From Nakamurella flava (lineage in GTDB: Bacteria > Actinomycetota > Actinomycetes > Mycobacteriales > Nakamurellaceae), in contig NZ_SZZH01000001.1 in assembly GCF_005298075.1 (NCBI RefSeq), positions 1,736,001 through 1,800,000 of the forward strand: a DNA stretch of 64,000 bases, given 5' to 3'. Below, one piece after another: positions 23,949 through 33,947 of the stretch (position 1 is its first letter; every line of letters starts with the position of its first letter). A program made the translations under genes and the position numbers. The notes beneath the pieces were generated by a model that worked only from the letters and a program-made list of their open reading frames with translations, did not search any database and had not been told where the DNA came from.

Positions 23949-26069
23949 TCAGGTACCGGTCGGCACCAGCTCGGCCACCTGCTCACCGAACTCGACATCG
24001 CGGTCCTGCTGACCGGCCCGCACCCGCAGCACGGTGTGCACGTGGGTGCCGACCGGTGTGCGGCCTCCGACGATCCACATCGCGACGGCGTCGAGATCGC
24101 CACCACTGTTGGGGATGTCGGGACCGCCCTCGACGGTGCGGACGTCGAGCCCGCCCTCCCGCACGGGTGCCAACGCCCCGGACAGTTTCCGGGCCGGACG
24201 GCCGGCCCCGACCGACGAGAGCAACAGTGGCCCCCGGACGCTGGACGCCGCGGCCGCACCCAGCAGGGCGGCGGTCCGGGCGTCGGCGTCGGACGTGGCC
24301 GCCACGGCCACCGGGCTACCGGCCGCCGGGGTCACGCCGAGTCGCGCGGTGACCAGGGTGAACGGCAGGTCCAGGGCGCCTTCGGGGAGGTGACCGGCGG
24401 CCCACTGCTCGCTCACCACAACGACGTCGGCCTCGACGGCCTCGGCCTGGGCCAGCAGATCGGTCCAGGGGTCGGAAGTGAACCGGGCCAGCACCGACGG
24501 CGGGGACCCGAGGTCGGTCGATCCGGCCACCGCGGCGGCCAGCTGCTGGAGGTCGTCCACCGTGCCGGCCATGCGGGCCAGGTCGGGAACGACGGCCGCG
24601 CCCAGTTCGAGCGGCGCCGACGCCCGGCGGATCAGCCGGCTGAGCACGAGTTGGGCGGGGCGACGGCGGCCGAGCAGCAGCGCCCCGACCCCGGCGATCC
24701 GCAGCGCATCGACCCGGGCCGCATCGGGCGCCGCGTCGCCGGTGACCTCGTCGACGAGGGTCAGCACCCGGTAGTAGTCGACGACGCCGAGGCTGGCGCG
24801 CTCGGCGGCGGCGATGTCCCGCTGCTGCTGACGGTCGGAGTACACGAGCTTGAGCAGGGGCCCGGTCATGGCGGTCGTGACCAGGGCCATGATCACCATC
24901 ATCGTGAACAGGTTCCCGTCCAGGACGCCGACTTGCAGGCCGACGTTGAGGATGACCAGCTCGGTCAGGCCGCGGGTGTTCATCAGGACGCCGACCGCCG
25001 AGGCGGTGCGGTGCGGGACCCTCATGGCCCGCGCCCCGACGTAGGCGCCGACGAACTTGCCCACGACGGCGACCACCAGGATGAGCCCCAGCTCGCCGAG
25101 ACCGCCCAGGTCCAGCCCGCCGACGTCGGTCTTCAGGCCCGTGACGACGAAGAACAACGGCAACAACAGCAGCACACTGACCTGTTCCAGCCGCTCCAGG
25201 ATCTCGTGGGTCAGGGTCGCCGCGCCCGGGGTCAGTGCCTCGCGGGGCATCACCGCGCCGAACACGAACGCCCCGAAAATGGCGTGGATGCCGATGATCT
25301 CGGTGGTGAACGACGACACCAGCACACCGATCAGGACGACGGCGAGGATGTCGGGGGTCAGGCGTCCCGCGCGGTCCCGCCAGGCGACCAGATGTCGCAG
25401 CAGGGGCCGAACGAGCCCGAACATCACGGCGGCGAACAGCGCGGTGAGTGCGACGATCCGCAGCACCTCCATCGGGCTGCCGCCCTGCACGACGGCCACC
25501 ACGAAGGCCAGCAGCGTCCACGCGATGATGTCGTCCACGGCCGCGCAGGCCAGCGCGAGGACGCCGATGGTGGTGCGCTGCATGCCCCGGTCGGCCAGGA
25601 TGCGGGCCAGTACCGGGAACGCGGTGATCGACATGGCGACACCCATGAACAACGCCAACCCGAGCACCGGGACGGGGCCCTGGTCGGTCTGGGCGTGGTT
25701 GCCGTGCAGCAGGAGCGCCACCCCGGCACCGAGAGCGAAGGGCAGCGCCACCGAAGCGGCGGAGATGGTGCCGGCGACCTTCTCGCGGCCGCGGACGAGC
25801 AGGACGTCCAACTCGAGACCGACGATGAACATGAAGAGGATCAGACCGAGCTGAGCCAGCACGTTGAGGAACGGCAGCACGTCCGGCGGGAACAGGAAAC
25901 CGACCGGGTCGCCGGGGAGCAGGCCGAGCAGGCTGGGTCCCAGGGCGAGACCAGCGACGATCTCGCCGACCACCGGTGGTTGTCCGACCCGGATCGCGAG
26001 CCGCCCGAAGAGGCGGGCCGCGACCATGATGATGGCGATGTCGACGAAGACGATGGCGATGGTGTGCAT
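23949..26069 (-). CDS. CPA2-family cation:proton antiporter with C-terminal soluble domain (KefB-like)
   Basis: 706 residues. The first 420 or so residues form 11-13 membrane helices of the Na+/H+ exchanger fold: GRLAIRVGQPPVVGEIVAGLALGPSLLG, LGLILFMFIVGLELD, the ion-site region LALACAAVDDIIAWTLLAF (Asp-Asp pair) and VLMNTRGLTELVILNVGLQ. The C-terminal 260 residues are hydrophilic, with Rossmann/universal-stress-like strands, probably a regulatory domain. M. tuberculosis Rv3236c, near secA1, is similar in kind. GTG/ATG choice: ATG 26069 starts directly before the first helix. It transports K+ or Na+ against protons; the ion is not predictable. Confidence 0.92.
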   Translation of the reverse strand: MHTIAIVFVDIAIIMVAARLFGRLAIRVGQPPVVGEIVAGLALGPSLLGLLPGDPVGFLFPPDVLPFLNVLAQLGLILFMFIVGLELDVLLVRGREKVAGTISAASVALPFALGAGVALLLHGNHAQTDQGPVPVLGLALFMGVAMSITAFPVLARILADRGMQRTTIGVLALACAAVDDIIAWTLLAFVVAVVQGGSPMEVLRIVALTALFAAVMFGLVRPLLRHLVAWRDRAGRLTPDILAVVLIGVLVSSFTTEIIGIHAIFGAFVFGAVMPREALTPGAATLTHEILERLEQVSVLLLLPLFFVVTGLKTDVGGLDLGGLGELGLILVVAVVGKFVGAYVGARAMRVPHRTASAVGVLMNTRGLTELVILNVGLQVGVLDGNLFTMMVIMALVTTAMTGPLLKLVYSDRQQQRDIAAAERASLGVVDYYRVLTLVDEVTGDAAPDAARVDALRIAGVGALLLGRRRPAQLVLSRLIRRASAPLELGAAVVPDLARMAGTVDDLQQLAAAVAGSTDLGSPPSVLARFTSDPWTDLLAQAEAVEADVVVVSEQWAAGHLPEGALDLPFTLVTARLGVTPAAGSPVAVAATSDADARTAALLGAAAASSVRGPLLLSSVGAGRPARKLSGALAPVREGGLDVRTVEGGPDIPNSGGDLDAVAMWIVGGRTPVGTHVHTVLRVRAGQQDRDVEFGEQVAELVPTGT

Positions 26070-26231
26070 CGGGTTCCTGACGGGCGGGCGGCCGGGCGTC
26101 CGGCGACCGTGAGCTGAGGTGGGCCGGAGCGGTCACCGAAGGCCACGGTGGATCGCTCCCTGGGTATCGCCGGGCCGGTCCGCGCCTCTGGACTCTGCGC
26201 GTGACCGCCACTGTCGACGAGGGAGAAACCC

Positions 26232-27056
26232 GTGGTTCTGTCTGATACGCCCCCTGCGCCGCTCCCGGTGCTGGCCGACTTCGAGGTCGTGCGACTCATC
26301 GGTGACGGCAACCACGGCCGGTTCTACCTGGCTCGGCCGCCGGCCCGCCTCGGCATCGACGACGAGTATGTGGCCGTCAAGGTGTTCGCCGGCCAGTGCA
26401 GCGAGGACGCCTACCGCCGCGGTACCCGGGAGCTCCGCGCGTTCGCGGCGGTCGCCTGCCCGCACCTGGCCCGCGTGTACGACGCCGTGCTGGAAGAGAA
26501 TTTCCTCTACGCCATGGAGTGGTTCCCCCTCGGTTCGCTGGCTGCGCCGGCGCGGCCGCTCGGCCACGACCACGCCCTGCGGGCGGTCCGCGACGCGGCG
26601 CTGGCCGTCGACGCGCTGCACGAGGCCGGGATGGCGCACGGCGACATCAAGCCCGGCAACGTCATGCTCACCGAGACCGGCGGCAAACTCTCCGATCTCG
26701 GCCTGGCCCGGGTGTTCACCGCGGGCGCGGCGCTGACCGGGATGGCCCCGGAGACGTCCGTCGAGTACCTCGACCCCGCTCTGCTGCTCGGCGAGTCACC
26801 GTCCCGCGCCACGGACATCTGGGCGCTGGGCGCGACGCTGCACCGGGTGCTGGCCGGATCCGGGTTGTACGGGGAGCTGCCGGAACGCCAACCGCTGCTG
26901 GCCATCCGGGCCGTGCAGTCCCAGCAGCCCATTGTCCACGCCTCGCTCGGGCCGGACGAGGGCGATGTCGTCCGGGCGTGCCTGGCCCCCCTCGGAGAAC
27001 GGCCCGGCACCGCGGGCGAGGTGGCCGAGCGAATCACCGGTCTGCTCGCCGACTGA
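26232..27056 (+). CDS. Soluble serine/threonine protein kinase
   Basis: 274 residues, little more than a kinase domain, with no membrane helix or PASTA repeat. The P-loop is IGDGNHGRFYLA (residues 23-34), the catalytic lysine K50 (VAVK) and probable helix-C glutamate E67 are present. The catalytic loop is H136-G-D138-I-K140-P-G-N143 instead of HRD, and the metal motif is D155-L-G instead of DFG. Key Asp, Lys and Asn residues are retained, so activity is likely. An HGD loop lacks the RD arginine, suggesting no activation-loop phosphorylation. It is divergent from the antiporter. Confidence 0.9.
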   Translation: MVLSDTPPAPLPVLADFEVVRLIGDGNHGRFYLARPPARLGIDDEYVAVKVFAGQCSEDAYRRGTRELRAFAAVACPHLARVYDAVLEENFLYAMEWFPLGSLAAPARPLGHDHALRAVRDAALAVDALHEAGMAHGDIKPGNVMLTETGGKLSDLGLARVFTAGAALTGMAPETSVEYLDPALLLGESPSRATDIWALGATLHRVLAGSGLYGELPERQPLLAIRAVQSQQPIVHASLGPDEGDVVRACLAPLGERPGTAGEVAERITGLLAD

Positions 27057-27070
27057 CCGATGAGCGCGAG

Positions 27071-27101
27071 AAGGGGCGGGAGCCAACGGCTCCCGCCCCT
27101 T
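27071..27101. terminator. Bidirectional terminator between the two kinase genes
   Basis: Perfect 14-bp stem (27071-27084 with 27088-27101), 3-nt loop, AA at the left base and TT at the right. Confidence 0.85.
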
Positions 27102-27145
27102 CGTCGTTCCCGGCCCGGTCCCGGTGGAGGCCCTCCAGCCGGCGG

Positions 27146-29578
27146 TCAGAACGGCGCCGGCAGCCACCAGGTGTCGTACAGCTCCTGGCCGGTGTGGTCC
27201 TGCCACTCGGCGTAGATGAGGTAGTTCTGCCGTTCCGGGGCGGAGAACGAGGTGTAGATGGTCGGCACGCCCTCGGCACCGTCGGGCGAACGGTAGAGCT
27301 GCCCCTCCACGACCCCCTGACGGTCCCAGTCGGTCGCCGTCGAGGTGGCGTAGTCCCGCGCGAGGTAGGCCTTCCAGGTCTGCGTGTCGGGGAAGTGCAT
27401 GACCTCGGTGTAGACCCCGTCCGCGTCCTTGCAGCCGATGATGGCGTCGGCGCCGCTGCCGTAGCTGTCGCTCTTGACCGTGCACGTCGACTGGTTGTAG
27501 CCGGAGCCGGCCGGCGACGTGGGGAGCAGGTCCGGGAACTGCTTGACCAGGAAGGCCTCGCTGCCCCACGGCCCCTTGGGCACGGTGACCGCGACGGTCG
27601 CCGCCGGCGACCGCTGCCCGTTCACGTTGCTGGCGGTCACGGTGTAGGTGTGGCCGCCGACCTCCACCCCGGTCCCGCCCTGCGCATAGCCACCGTCGTC
27701 GGTGAACGACGTCGCCGGCCCCTGGTAGACCTGGGTGCCGTCCCGGCTGACCGTGTACCCGGTGGCCCCCGCGGGCGCCGACCAGGTCAGCGCGACCGTG
27801 AGGTCCTCGGCGCCGGTGGCCGCCAGATTGCCGGGCGCGGCGGGCGCGACGGGGTCGGACGTCCGGGTCGCGAAGAAGACGGTCGTCCCGATGGCCGCGA
27901 CGATCACCACCGCCGCGGTCGCCAGCCACAGCCAGCGCCGCGACGACCGTCCGGCCGGCGGGCGGCCGACCGGCATTCCCGGTCGATTCCCGGGGACGCC
28001 GCCGTGCGGGCCGGTGCCCACCAGGGCCTGCGGACCTGACGGGTGGGTACCGCCGCCGGTGTTCGGGAAGGAATGCGGACCGGTCCCCGACCAGCCCGAC
28101 CCGGGAGCGGACGGCAGCGGACCCGACGGGTGGGCACCGCCGTAGCCGCCGGCCGTCCCGATGGCCTCGGTCGACTGGTAGGCCTGGCCGCCCAGCGGCG
28201 GCACGGTCCCGGTGGGGCTCCAGCCCGGATAGGCCGCGCCGGTGGCCAGCGGATGCAACTCCACCCACCCGGCGTGCCGGCCCATCAACCGGATCAACGC
28301 GTCCAGCTCGGTCGCGTGCTTGGACCCCTCCCGCTCGAACACCACCGTCCGACGCAGCTGGGCGTTCTCGACGGTGATCTCTTGAAGGACGTCGTCGGCG
28401 ACCACGAACTCCAGAGGCAGCCGGGGCGGCAACGAGAAGAAGTTCGACACCTCCAGCAGCCGTTCGAGTTCGACGCGGTCGACGGCGGGCAGGACGGCCG
28501 ACCGCACGGGACCCATTTCCTGGACCCGGCCGCCCTGCCGGAACGTGCGGCGGATCGTGACGGTGAACGGCGGTCGCGGCCGGGTCAGCCCGACGGCCTC
28601 GGCCGGGGCGACCATCGGCCCGTTCTCGGCGGCCGGCTGCGGCTGTCGCGGCGCGGCCATACCCAGCGGACTGGTCTCGGCGCGCGTCGGTGCGGCGTAC
28701 GCGCCGGCCGGGGCGGTGCTGACCGCGGCGAGGGCGGCCCGGCAGGCCAGGGCCATCTCGCGGCAGGAGGCGTAGCGGTCGTCGGGATTCTTGGCCATGG
28801 CCTTGGCCACGACGTCGTCGAAACCGGGGGGCAGCCAGCCGACCCGGGCCGACGGACGCGGCGGCGGCTGCTTGAGGTGGGCGGTCATGGTGGCGAAGGG
28901 CGTCGCCTCCGGGAACGGCACACTGCCGGTGAGCAGTTCGTACAGCACGCAGCCCAGCGCGTAGATGTCGACCCGGCGGTCCAGGGGACGGGCCTCGATC
29001 TGTTCCGGGGAGGCGTAGGCCAGGGTGGCCAACAGGTTGCCGGTGCCGGTGAGGTGCTGCACTTCGTCGGTCGACTTGGCGATGCCGAAGTCGGTCAGCA
29101 GGACGTGCTCGGCCTCGTTGGGGTCGTCCGAGGCGGCCAGCAGGATGTTGGCCGGCTTGACGTCCCGGTGCAGCAGCCCGGCCCGATGGGCGTGATCCAG
29201 TCCGGCGCCCACCTCGCTGATGATGTTGACGACCCGTTCCGGGGTCATCGCACCGTCGCCGGCGCGCGCGGCGACCGCGGCGTCCGTGCCGGCGACGTAC
29301 TGCATCGAGATCCACAGCTGCCGGTCGTCGGGGCCGGCGGCGCCCCGGTCGTAGACGGCGACGATGTTGCGGTGCACCAGACCGGCGGCCAGATCGGCCT
29401 CCCGCTCGAAGCGCGCCCGGAAACTCGGATCGTCGGACAGGGTCGGGCTGAGCAGCTTGAGCGCGTCGCGGCGCGGCAGGCGCGGATGCTTGGCGAGGTA
29501 GACGGCGCCCATGCCACCCGTGCCGAGGACCGCCTCGATCGTGTAGCCGGCGAAGTCGTCCCCTGGGGCGAGAACCAC
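27146..29578 (-). CDS. Transmembrane Ser/Thr protein kinase with emfourin-like and FN3 domains
   Basis: 810 residues. Kinase domain at about 10-285: P-loop [14 protein letters not shown]41, H137-R-D139, N144 and D163-FG. Residues about 337-436 ([12 protein letters not shown], then [19 protein letters not shown] and [17 protein letters not shown]) resemble the emfourin inhibitor family. A Gly/Pro-rich linker runs to 545, one membrane helix spans 549-570, a fibronectin type III domain about 575-667, and a 140-residue C-terminal extracellular domain carries C699 and C716, probably a disulfide. It is an HRD kinase of the PknB/PknD type whose sensor is not PASTA. GTG 29578 has only a weak GGGG ribosome site. 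Confidence 0.9.
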   Translation of the reverse strand: MVLAPGDDFAGYTIEAVLGTGGMGAVYLAKHPRLPRRDALKLLSPTLSDDPSFRARFEREADLAAGLVHRNIVAVYDRGAAGPDDRQLWISMQYVAGTDAAVAARAGDGAMTPERVVNIISEVGAGLDHAHRAGLLHRDVKPANILLAASDDPNEAEHVLLTDFGIAKSTDEVQHLTGTGNLLATLAYASPEQIEARPLDRRVDIYALGCVLYELLTGSVPFPEATPFATMTAHLKQPPPRPSARVGWLPPGFDDVVAKAMAKNPDDRYASCREMALACRAALAAVSTAPAGAYAAPTRAETSPLGMAAPRQPQPAAENGPMVAPAEAVGLTRPRPPFTVTIRRTFRQGGRVQEMGPVRSAVLPAVDRVELERLLEVSNFFSLPPRLPLEFVVADDVLQEITVENAQLRRTVVFEREGSKHATELDALIRLMGRHAGWVELHPLATGAAYPGWSPTGTVPPLGGQAYQSTEAIGTAGGYGGAHPSGPLPSAPGSGWSGTGPHSFPNTGGGTHPSGPQALVGTGPHGGVPGNRPGMPVGRPPAGRSSRRWLWLATAAVVIVAAIGTTVFFATRTSDPVAPAAPGNLAATGAEDLTVALTWSAPAGATGYTVSRDGTQVYQGPATSFTDDGGYAQGGTGVEVGGHTYTVTASNVNGQRSPAATVAVTVPKGPWGSEAFLVKQFPDLLPTSPAGSGYNQSTCTVKSDSYGSGADAIIGCKDADGVYTEVMHFPDTQTWKAYLARDYATSTATDWDRQGVVEGQLYRSPDGAEGVPTIYTSFSAPERQNYLIYAEWQDHTGQELYDTWWLPAPF

Positions 29579-29726
29579 GAGCGGAGCCCCCGTTCAGTTC
29601 GATGAGTGTGAGCGACCGACCACCGGCACCGCGATACGGCGGCCGGGGCCCGGGTGCGCCCATGGACGTACCCGGAAATCGGGAGACCCCGCCGCATCCG
29701 GTGATACGTGCGCCTCGACGTCCCGC

Positions 29727-30602
29727 TCAACGGGGGTTGGGGAACTCCAGGGACAGCTGTTCGCCCGATCCGGCCGCAGCCGGATCCCGGTCACGGTGGG
29801 CCTGAACCGGCTCTGCGTCGTCGGCCCCGGCCGGGGTGACCGGGCGCAGCAGGTCGGCGTCGTCGTTGACCACCGCGCCGACCCGCGGACCGACCGGACG
29901 CAGTTCCAGCGCATCGACCAGGGCCGCCGGTGTGGGGGTGAGCAGCGGAGTGGGGTCGATCGCGGGCGACAACCAGTCGGTCCATTCCGACGACGGCAGC
30001 ACCAGCGGCATCCGTTCGTGGATGTCCCGCAGCGGGCCGACCGATGCGGTGGTCACGATGGTCATGCTGACCACGGGCGCCGGGTCGTGTTCGTCGGCCG
30101 GGTCCCCGGCGGGCTTCCAGTACTCCCACAGCCCGGCGAACGCCAGCACGGACCCGTCCTGCGGGGTCATGTAGTACGCCTGCTTGGGCACCTTGCGGTT
30201 GCCGGCCGGCTCCCCCAGCTTGCGCCACTCGAACCAGCCGCTGGCCGGGATCAGGCAGCGTCGCTTGGCCAGGGCCCGCCGGAACGCGGGCTTCTCGGCC
30301 AGCGACTCGGCCCGCGCGTTGAACATGCGATTGCCGACCGACACGTCCTTCGCCCACGACGGCACCAGACCCCAGCGCATCGGCTCCACCTGCCGGCGGC
30401 CCCCACCGTCGGCGTGCTCGGCGGTCCGCCGGGGGTCGAGGCGGACGACCGGCACCGTCACGGTCGGCGCGATGTTGTAGCGGGGCCGGGGGGCGTCACC
30501 CCCGTACAGGGCCGCCGGTCCACCGACCCCGTCATCGAGATCGGCGGCGAAGGTCCCGTACAGGACCTCGGGTTCGACGGTGAGGGCGTAGCGACCGCAC
30601 AT
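29727..30602 (-). CDS. SOS response-associated peptidase, HMCES/YedK family
   Basis: 291 residues. Cys2 directly follows the initiator methionine (MCGRYALT), as required for the thiazolidine crosslink with abasic sites in single-stranded DNA. Other family motifs are [45 protein letters not shown], and the catalytic histidine in [10 protein letters not shown]. The protein shields abasic sites by forming a DNA-protein crosslink. It is divergent from aroA, the same arrangement as Rv3226c/Rv3227 in M. tuberculosis. Confidence 0.95.
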   Translation of the reverse strand: MCGRYALTVEPEVLYGTFAADLDDGVGGPAALYGGDAPRPRYNIAPTVTVPVVRLDPRRTAEHADGGGRRQVEPMRWGLVPSWAKDVSVGNRMFNARAESLAEKPAFRRALAKRRCLIPASGWFEWRKLGEPAGNRKVPKQAYYMTPQDGSVLAFAGLWEYWKPAGDPADEHDPAPVVSMTIVTTASVGPLRDIHERMPLVLPSSEWTDWLSPAIDPTPLLTPTPAALVDALELRPVGPRVGAVVNDDADLLRPVTPAGADDAEPVQAHRDRDPAAAGSGEQLSLEFPNPR

Positions 30603-30716
30603 GCGGTGATTGTGCCCGTCGGGACCGCGCGGCCGCCCGGCCGGTGGACGCACCGACCGATGACCGCGCGTGCTCGTGCGTACCGGCGGCCCCGCAACGT
30701 TTGGGAGGATGCAGGG

Positions 30717-32072
30717 GTGACGGCACCCGATCGCATTCCGCACGACGCCGACCAGCCGGCCGGGAACGCCTCCGGGCCCGGCGACGGGGACGGTGGGTGG
30801 AACGCGCCGACGGTGACCGGCCCGGTACGGGCGGTGGTCTCGGTACCCGGCTCCAAATCGCTCACCAATCGGGCGCTGATCCTGGCCGTGCAGTCCACCG
30901 AGCCGTCGACCATCCCGGGCGCCCTGGACAGCCGCGACACCCGCCTGATGGCCGAAGCGCTGGTCAGCCTGGGTGCGGACGTCCGTCCCGGGGGCGGCGA
31001 GGGAGACGACTGGACGGTCGTCCCCGCGCCGCTCGCCGGTCCCGCGACCATCGACTGCGGCCTGGCCGGCACCGTGATGCGGTTCGTGCCGCCACTGGCC
31101 GCGGCCGCGTCCGGCGCCGTCACCTTCGACGGCGATCCCGCCGCCCGCCGCCGCCCGATGGGCACGGTGCTGGACGCCCTGCGCGGCCTCGGTACCACGA
31201 TCACCGACCCCGACGGCGGCCCCACGGACGCCCTGCCGTTCGTGCTGCACGGTGCCGGTCGGCTGACCGGCGGCACCGTCGTCATCGACGCGAGCGCCTC
31301 GTCACAGTTCGTCTCCGGGCTGCTGCTCTCCGGCGCGTCCTATCGCGACGGGGTCCGCGTCATCCACCGCGGGGCGCCCGTCCCGTCGCTGCCGCACATC
31401 GAGATGACGGTGCAGGCCCTGCGCCAGGTCGGCGTCCACGTCGACGACGGCACCCCCAACCAGTGGTCGGTCTACCCCGGCCCGGTGCGGCCGTGGACGG
31501 CGCCCATCGAACCCGACCTGTCCAACGCCACCCCGTTCCTGGCCGCCGCGGCCATCACCGGCGGTGAGGTCACCGTGCCGCACTGGCCGGCCAGCACCAC
31601 CCAGGCCGGGGACGGCATCCGCGACCTGCTGGCCGCCATGGGAGCCGGGGTGGAGCTGACCGGCGGGGGCCTGCGGGTCACCGGCCCCGACGCGCTCGAG
31701 GGTCTGGACGTCGACCTGCACGACGTCGGCGAGCTCACCCCGACCGTCGCCGCGCTGGCCCTGTTCGCCCGCTCGCCGTCCCGGCTGCGCGGTATCGGCC
31801 ACCTCCGGGGTCACGAGACCGACCGGTTGGCCGCCCTGGCCACCAACATCGGCGCCATCGGCGGGTCGGTCACCGAGGAGACCGACGGACTGACCATCCG
31901 CCCGGCCGCCCTGCACGGCGGTCCGTGGGGGGCCTACGCCGACCACCGGATGGCCACCGCGGGTGCGATCGTCGGCCTGCGAGTGCCGGGCGTCGTGGTC
32001 GACGACATCGACACCACCGCCAAGACGCTGCCCGGGTTCGCCGGCCGCTGGGATCGGATGCTGCACGGGTGA
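30717..32072 (+). CDS. aroA: 3-phosphoshikimate 1-carboxyvinyltransferase (EPSP synthase)
   Basis: 451 residues. It joins phosphoenolpyruvate to shikimate-3-phosphate, step six of the shikimate pathway. The signature [16 protein letters not shown] opens the enzyme core near residue 42; [19 protein letters not shown] and the late motif [12 protein letters not shown] are conserved; the GSKSLTNRA form and GTxxRF (instead of GNAGT) resemble the actinobacterial class. GTG 30717 is supported by GGGAGGA at 8 nt; ATG 30660 upstream is less likely. An N-terminal extension of about 35 polar residues is unusual but not unique. The stop overlaps rsgA. Confidence 0.95.
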   Translation: MTAPDRIPHDADQPAGNASGPGDGDGGWNAPTVTGPVRAVVSVPGSKSLTNRALILAVQSTEPSTIPGALDSRDTRLMAEALVSLGADVRPGGGEGDDWTVVPAPLAGPATIDCGLAGTVMRFVPPLAAAASGAVTFDGDPAARRRPMGTVLDALRGLGTTITDPDGGPTDALPFVLHGAGRLTGGTVVIDASASSQFVSGLLLSGASYRDGVRVIHRGAPVPSLPHIEMTVQALRQVGVHVDDGTPNQWSVYPGPVRPWTAPIEPDLSNATPFLAAAAITGGEVTVPHWPASTTQAGDGIRDLLAAMGAGVELTGGGLRVTGPDALEGLDVDLHDVGELTPTVAALALFARSPSRLRGIGHLRGHETDRLAALATNIGAIGGSVTEETDGLTIRPAALHGGPWGAYADHRMATAGAIVGLRVPGVVVDDIDTTAKTLPGFAGRWDRMLHG

Positions 32073-33130
32073 GCCGGCTCGGGGAGTCCTGGGACAACGA
32101 CGACGTCCGGGTCCGGCCGTCGCGGAGCACCCGGCCGCGGACCAAGAACCGCCCCCGCCACTCCGACGCGCTCTCGGGATTCGTCGTCACCGTCGACCGG
32201 GGCCGCTACACCTGCCTCGTCGAGGACGGCACCCGGCGGGAGCGGCTCGTCACCGCGATGCGCGCCCGGGAACTGGGCCGGCGGGCGGTCGCGGTCGGCG
32301 ACACCGTCGAGCTGGTCGGCGAGACCGACGGCAGCATCGACAGTCTCGCCCGCATCGTGCGCATCGGTGACCGGCGCAGCGTGCTCCGCCGGTCGCAGGA
32401 CGACTCCGCCGAGGCCGGCGCCGGTCCGGGCGGCGAGAAGATCCTGGTGGCCAACGCCGACCAGCTCGTCGTCGTGGCCGCCGTCACCGACCCCGAGCCC
32501 CGGCCCGGTTTCGTGGACCGCTGCCTGGTCGCCGCCTACACCGGCGATCTCGACCCGGTGCTGGTGATGACCAAGACCGACCTGGCCGATCCGGCCCCGT
32601 TCGCCGACGCCTACGCCGCACTCGACCTGCCCGTGCTGACCATCGGCCGGGCGACGGGCCGCGCACTCGGACCGGACGACCTGGCCGCGGTGCGCGATCT
32701 GGTCACCGACCGGGTGTCGGTGCTGGTAGGGCACTCGGGCGTGGGCAAGTCGACGCTGGTCAACGCGCTGGTACCGGACGCCGACCGGGCCACCGGCGGG
32801 GTGAGCGGCGTCGGCAAGGGCCGGCACACCTCGACCTCGGCCATCGCCCTGCGACTGCCGGGCGGCGGCTGGATCATCGACACCCCCGGCGTGCGGTCCT
32901 TCGGGCTCGCCCACGTCACCCCGGACGACCTGCTCGAGACATTCGACGACCTGCTCCCCGGGACGGTCGGCTGCCCGCCCGGGTGCGACCACAGCGGACC
33001 CGACGGCGGCGAGGGCAGCACCGGCGCGGCCTGCGCGCTGGATGCCTGGGTGGCGGCCGGCCACGCGACCCCGGAACGGCTGGCCTCGTTCCGTCGCCTG
33101 CTGGCCTCGCGCGGCACCACCGACTACTGA
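32069..33130 (+). CDS. rsgA: Ribosome small subunit-dependent GTPase A
   Basis: 353 residues. RsgA checks late 30S assembly. The OB-fold is at about 35-100, then the circularly permuted GTPase order G4 (TKTD), G1 ([14 protein letters not shown]), G2 region ([10 protein letters not shown]) and G3 (DTPGVRSF), followed by the zinc-binding C-terminal domain with CPPGCDH and a final Cys (GAACALD). The protein begins with GTG, overlapping the aroA stop by 4 nt, so translation is coupled. Gene order aroA-rsgA is the same as Rv3227-Rv3228. Confidence 0.95.
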   Translation: MSRLGESWDNDDVRVRPSRSTRPRTKNRPRHSDALSGFVVTVDRGRYTCLVEDGTRRERLVTAMRARELGRRAVAVGDTVELVGETDGSIDSLARIVRIGDRRSVLRRSQDDSAEAGAGPGGEKILVANADQLVVVAAVTDPEPRPGFVDRCLVAAYTGDLDPVLVMTKTDLADPAPFADAYAALDLPVLTIGRATGRALGPDDLAAVRDLVTDRVSVLVGHSGVGKSTLVNALVPDADRATGGVSGVGKGRHTSTSAIALRLPGGGWIIDTPGVRSFGLAHVTPDDLLETFDDLLPGTVGCPPGCDHSGPDGGEGSTGAACALDAWVAAGHATPERLASFRRLLASRGTTDY

Positions 33131-33182
33131 CCGGGCCGACCAATGGTGACCCAGATCACAGCCAACTCCCCCGATCGCGGTC

Positions 33183-33211
33183 CTGACAGTTGAGCGTTGA
33201 AGGAATAGTCT
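33183..33211 (+). promoter_or_regulatory. Housekeeping promoter of the yceI-like gene
   Basis: CTGACA (33183-33188), a 17-nt spacer and TAGTCT (33206-33211) make a good sigma-70-type promoter. The leader is about 60 nt, with GGGAGAAG before ATG 33279. Confidence 0.65.
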
Positions 33212-33278
33212 CGGACGCAGGTTGTTGAGCCTTCATGTAACCGGCTCCGCCGCCACCGACCTTCACCTGGGAGAAGCC

Positions 33279-33833
33279 ATGACTGCCACCCTGTCCGCCC
33301 CGATCGTCTCCGCCGGCACCTGGACCGCCGACGCCGTCCACTCCGACGTCTCGTTCAAGGTCCGCCACATGGCCGTCGGCAAGGCCAAGGGCACCTTCGC
33401 CCTGCAGTCCGCCACCCTGACCGTCAGTGAGGACGGCGCGGTCGCCGTCACCGCTGTGATTGATGCCGCCAGCGTCGACACCAAGCAGGAGCAGCGCGAC
33501 GAGCACGTCCGCTCGGCCGACTTCCTGGACGTCGCGAACCACCCGACCCTGACCTTCGTCTCCACCGGGGTCAAGGAGCACGACGGTGACGAGTTCATCC
33601 TGGTCGGCGACCTGACCATCCGCGACGTCACCCAGTCCGTCGAGCTGGCCACCGAGTTCCTCGGCGAGACCGTCGACGCCTACGGCGCCACCCGGGTCGG
33701 CTTCTCGGCCAGCACCTCGATCAGCCGCAAGGCCTACAACGTCTCCTTCGACGCCGCCTTCGGCGCCGGCAACGCGGTCGTGGGCGACAAGGTCGAGATC
33801 GCCCTGGAGCTGGAGTTCACCAAGGACGCCTGA
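33279..33833 (+). CDS. YceI family lipocalin-like protein
   Basis: 184 residues without a signal peptide. The YceI fold is visible from AGTWTADAVHSDVSFKVRHMAVGKAKGTF, DAASVDTKQEQRDEHVRSADFLDVANHPTLTF and the closing FGAGNAVVGDKVEIALELEF. Family members bind long isoprenoid chains in a beta-barrel; roles are mostly undefined. ATG 33279 is chosen over the upstream 33222 start because of the GGGAGAAG ribosome site and family start. It has its own promoter and a terminator-like hairpin after the stop. Confidence 0.93.
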   Translation: MTATLSAPIVSAGTWTADAVHSDVSFKVRHMAVGKAKGTFALQSATLTVSEDGAVAVTAVIDAASVDTKQEQRDEHVRSADFLDVANHPTLTFVSTGVKEHDGDEFILVGDLTIRDVTQSVELATEFLGETVDAYGATRVGFSASTSISRKAYNVSFDAAFGAGNAVVGDKVEIALELEFTKDA

Positions 33834-33877
33834 GCCGGACGTCGACCTTCCTGGTCGGCACCCGCATCGCTGACACC

Positions 33878-33924
33878 CGTCCGCTCCGTCACCCGGCCCT
33901 GATCCGGGCCCGACGGAACGGGCG
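33878..33924. terminator. Probable terminator between yceI-like and DUF6912-like genes
   Basis: Outer arms 33878-33890 and 33912-33924 pair with two mismatched or wobble positions, and an inner CCCGG/CCGGG stem extends it. It lies between convergent genes. Confidence 0.5.
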
Positions 33925-33947
33925 CGTGTTCGTCGTTCGGCGGGTCG

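Noticed and set aside
28043-29605. A 520-codon plus-strand frame opposite the receptor kinase
   Set aside because: The minus-strand frame has all kinase motifs; the plus-strand translation is low-complexity.
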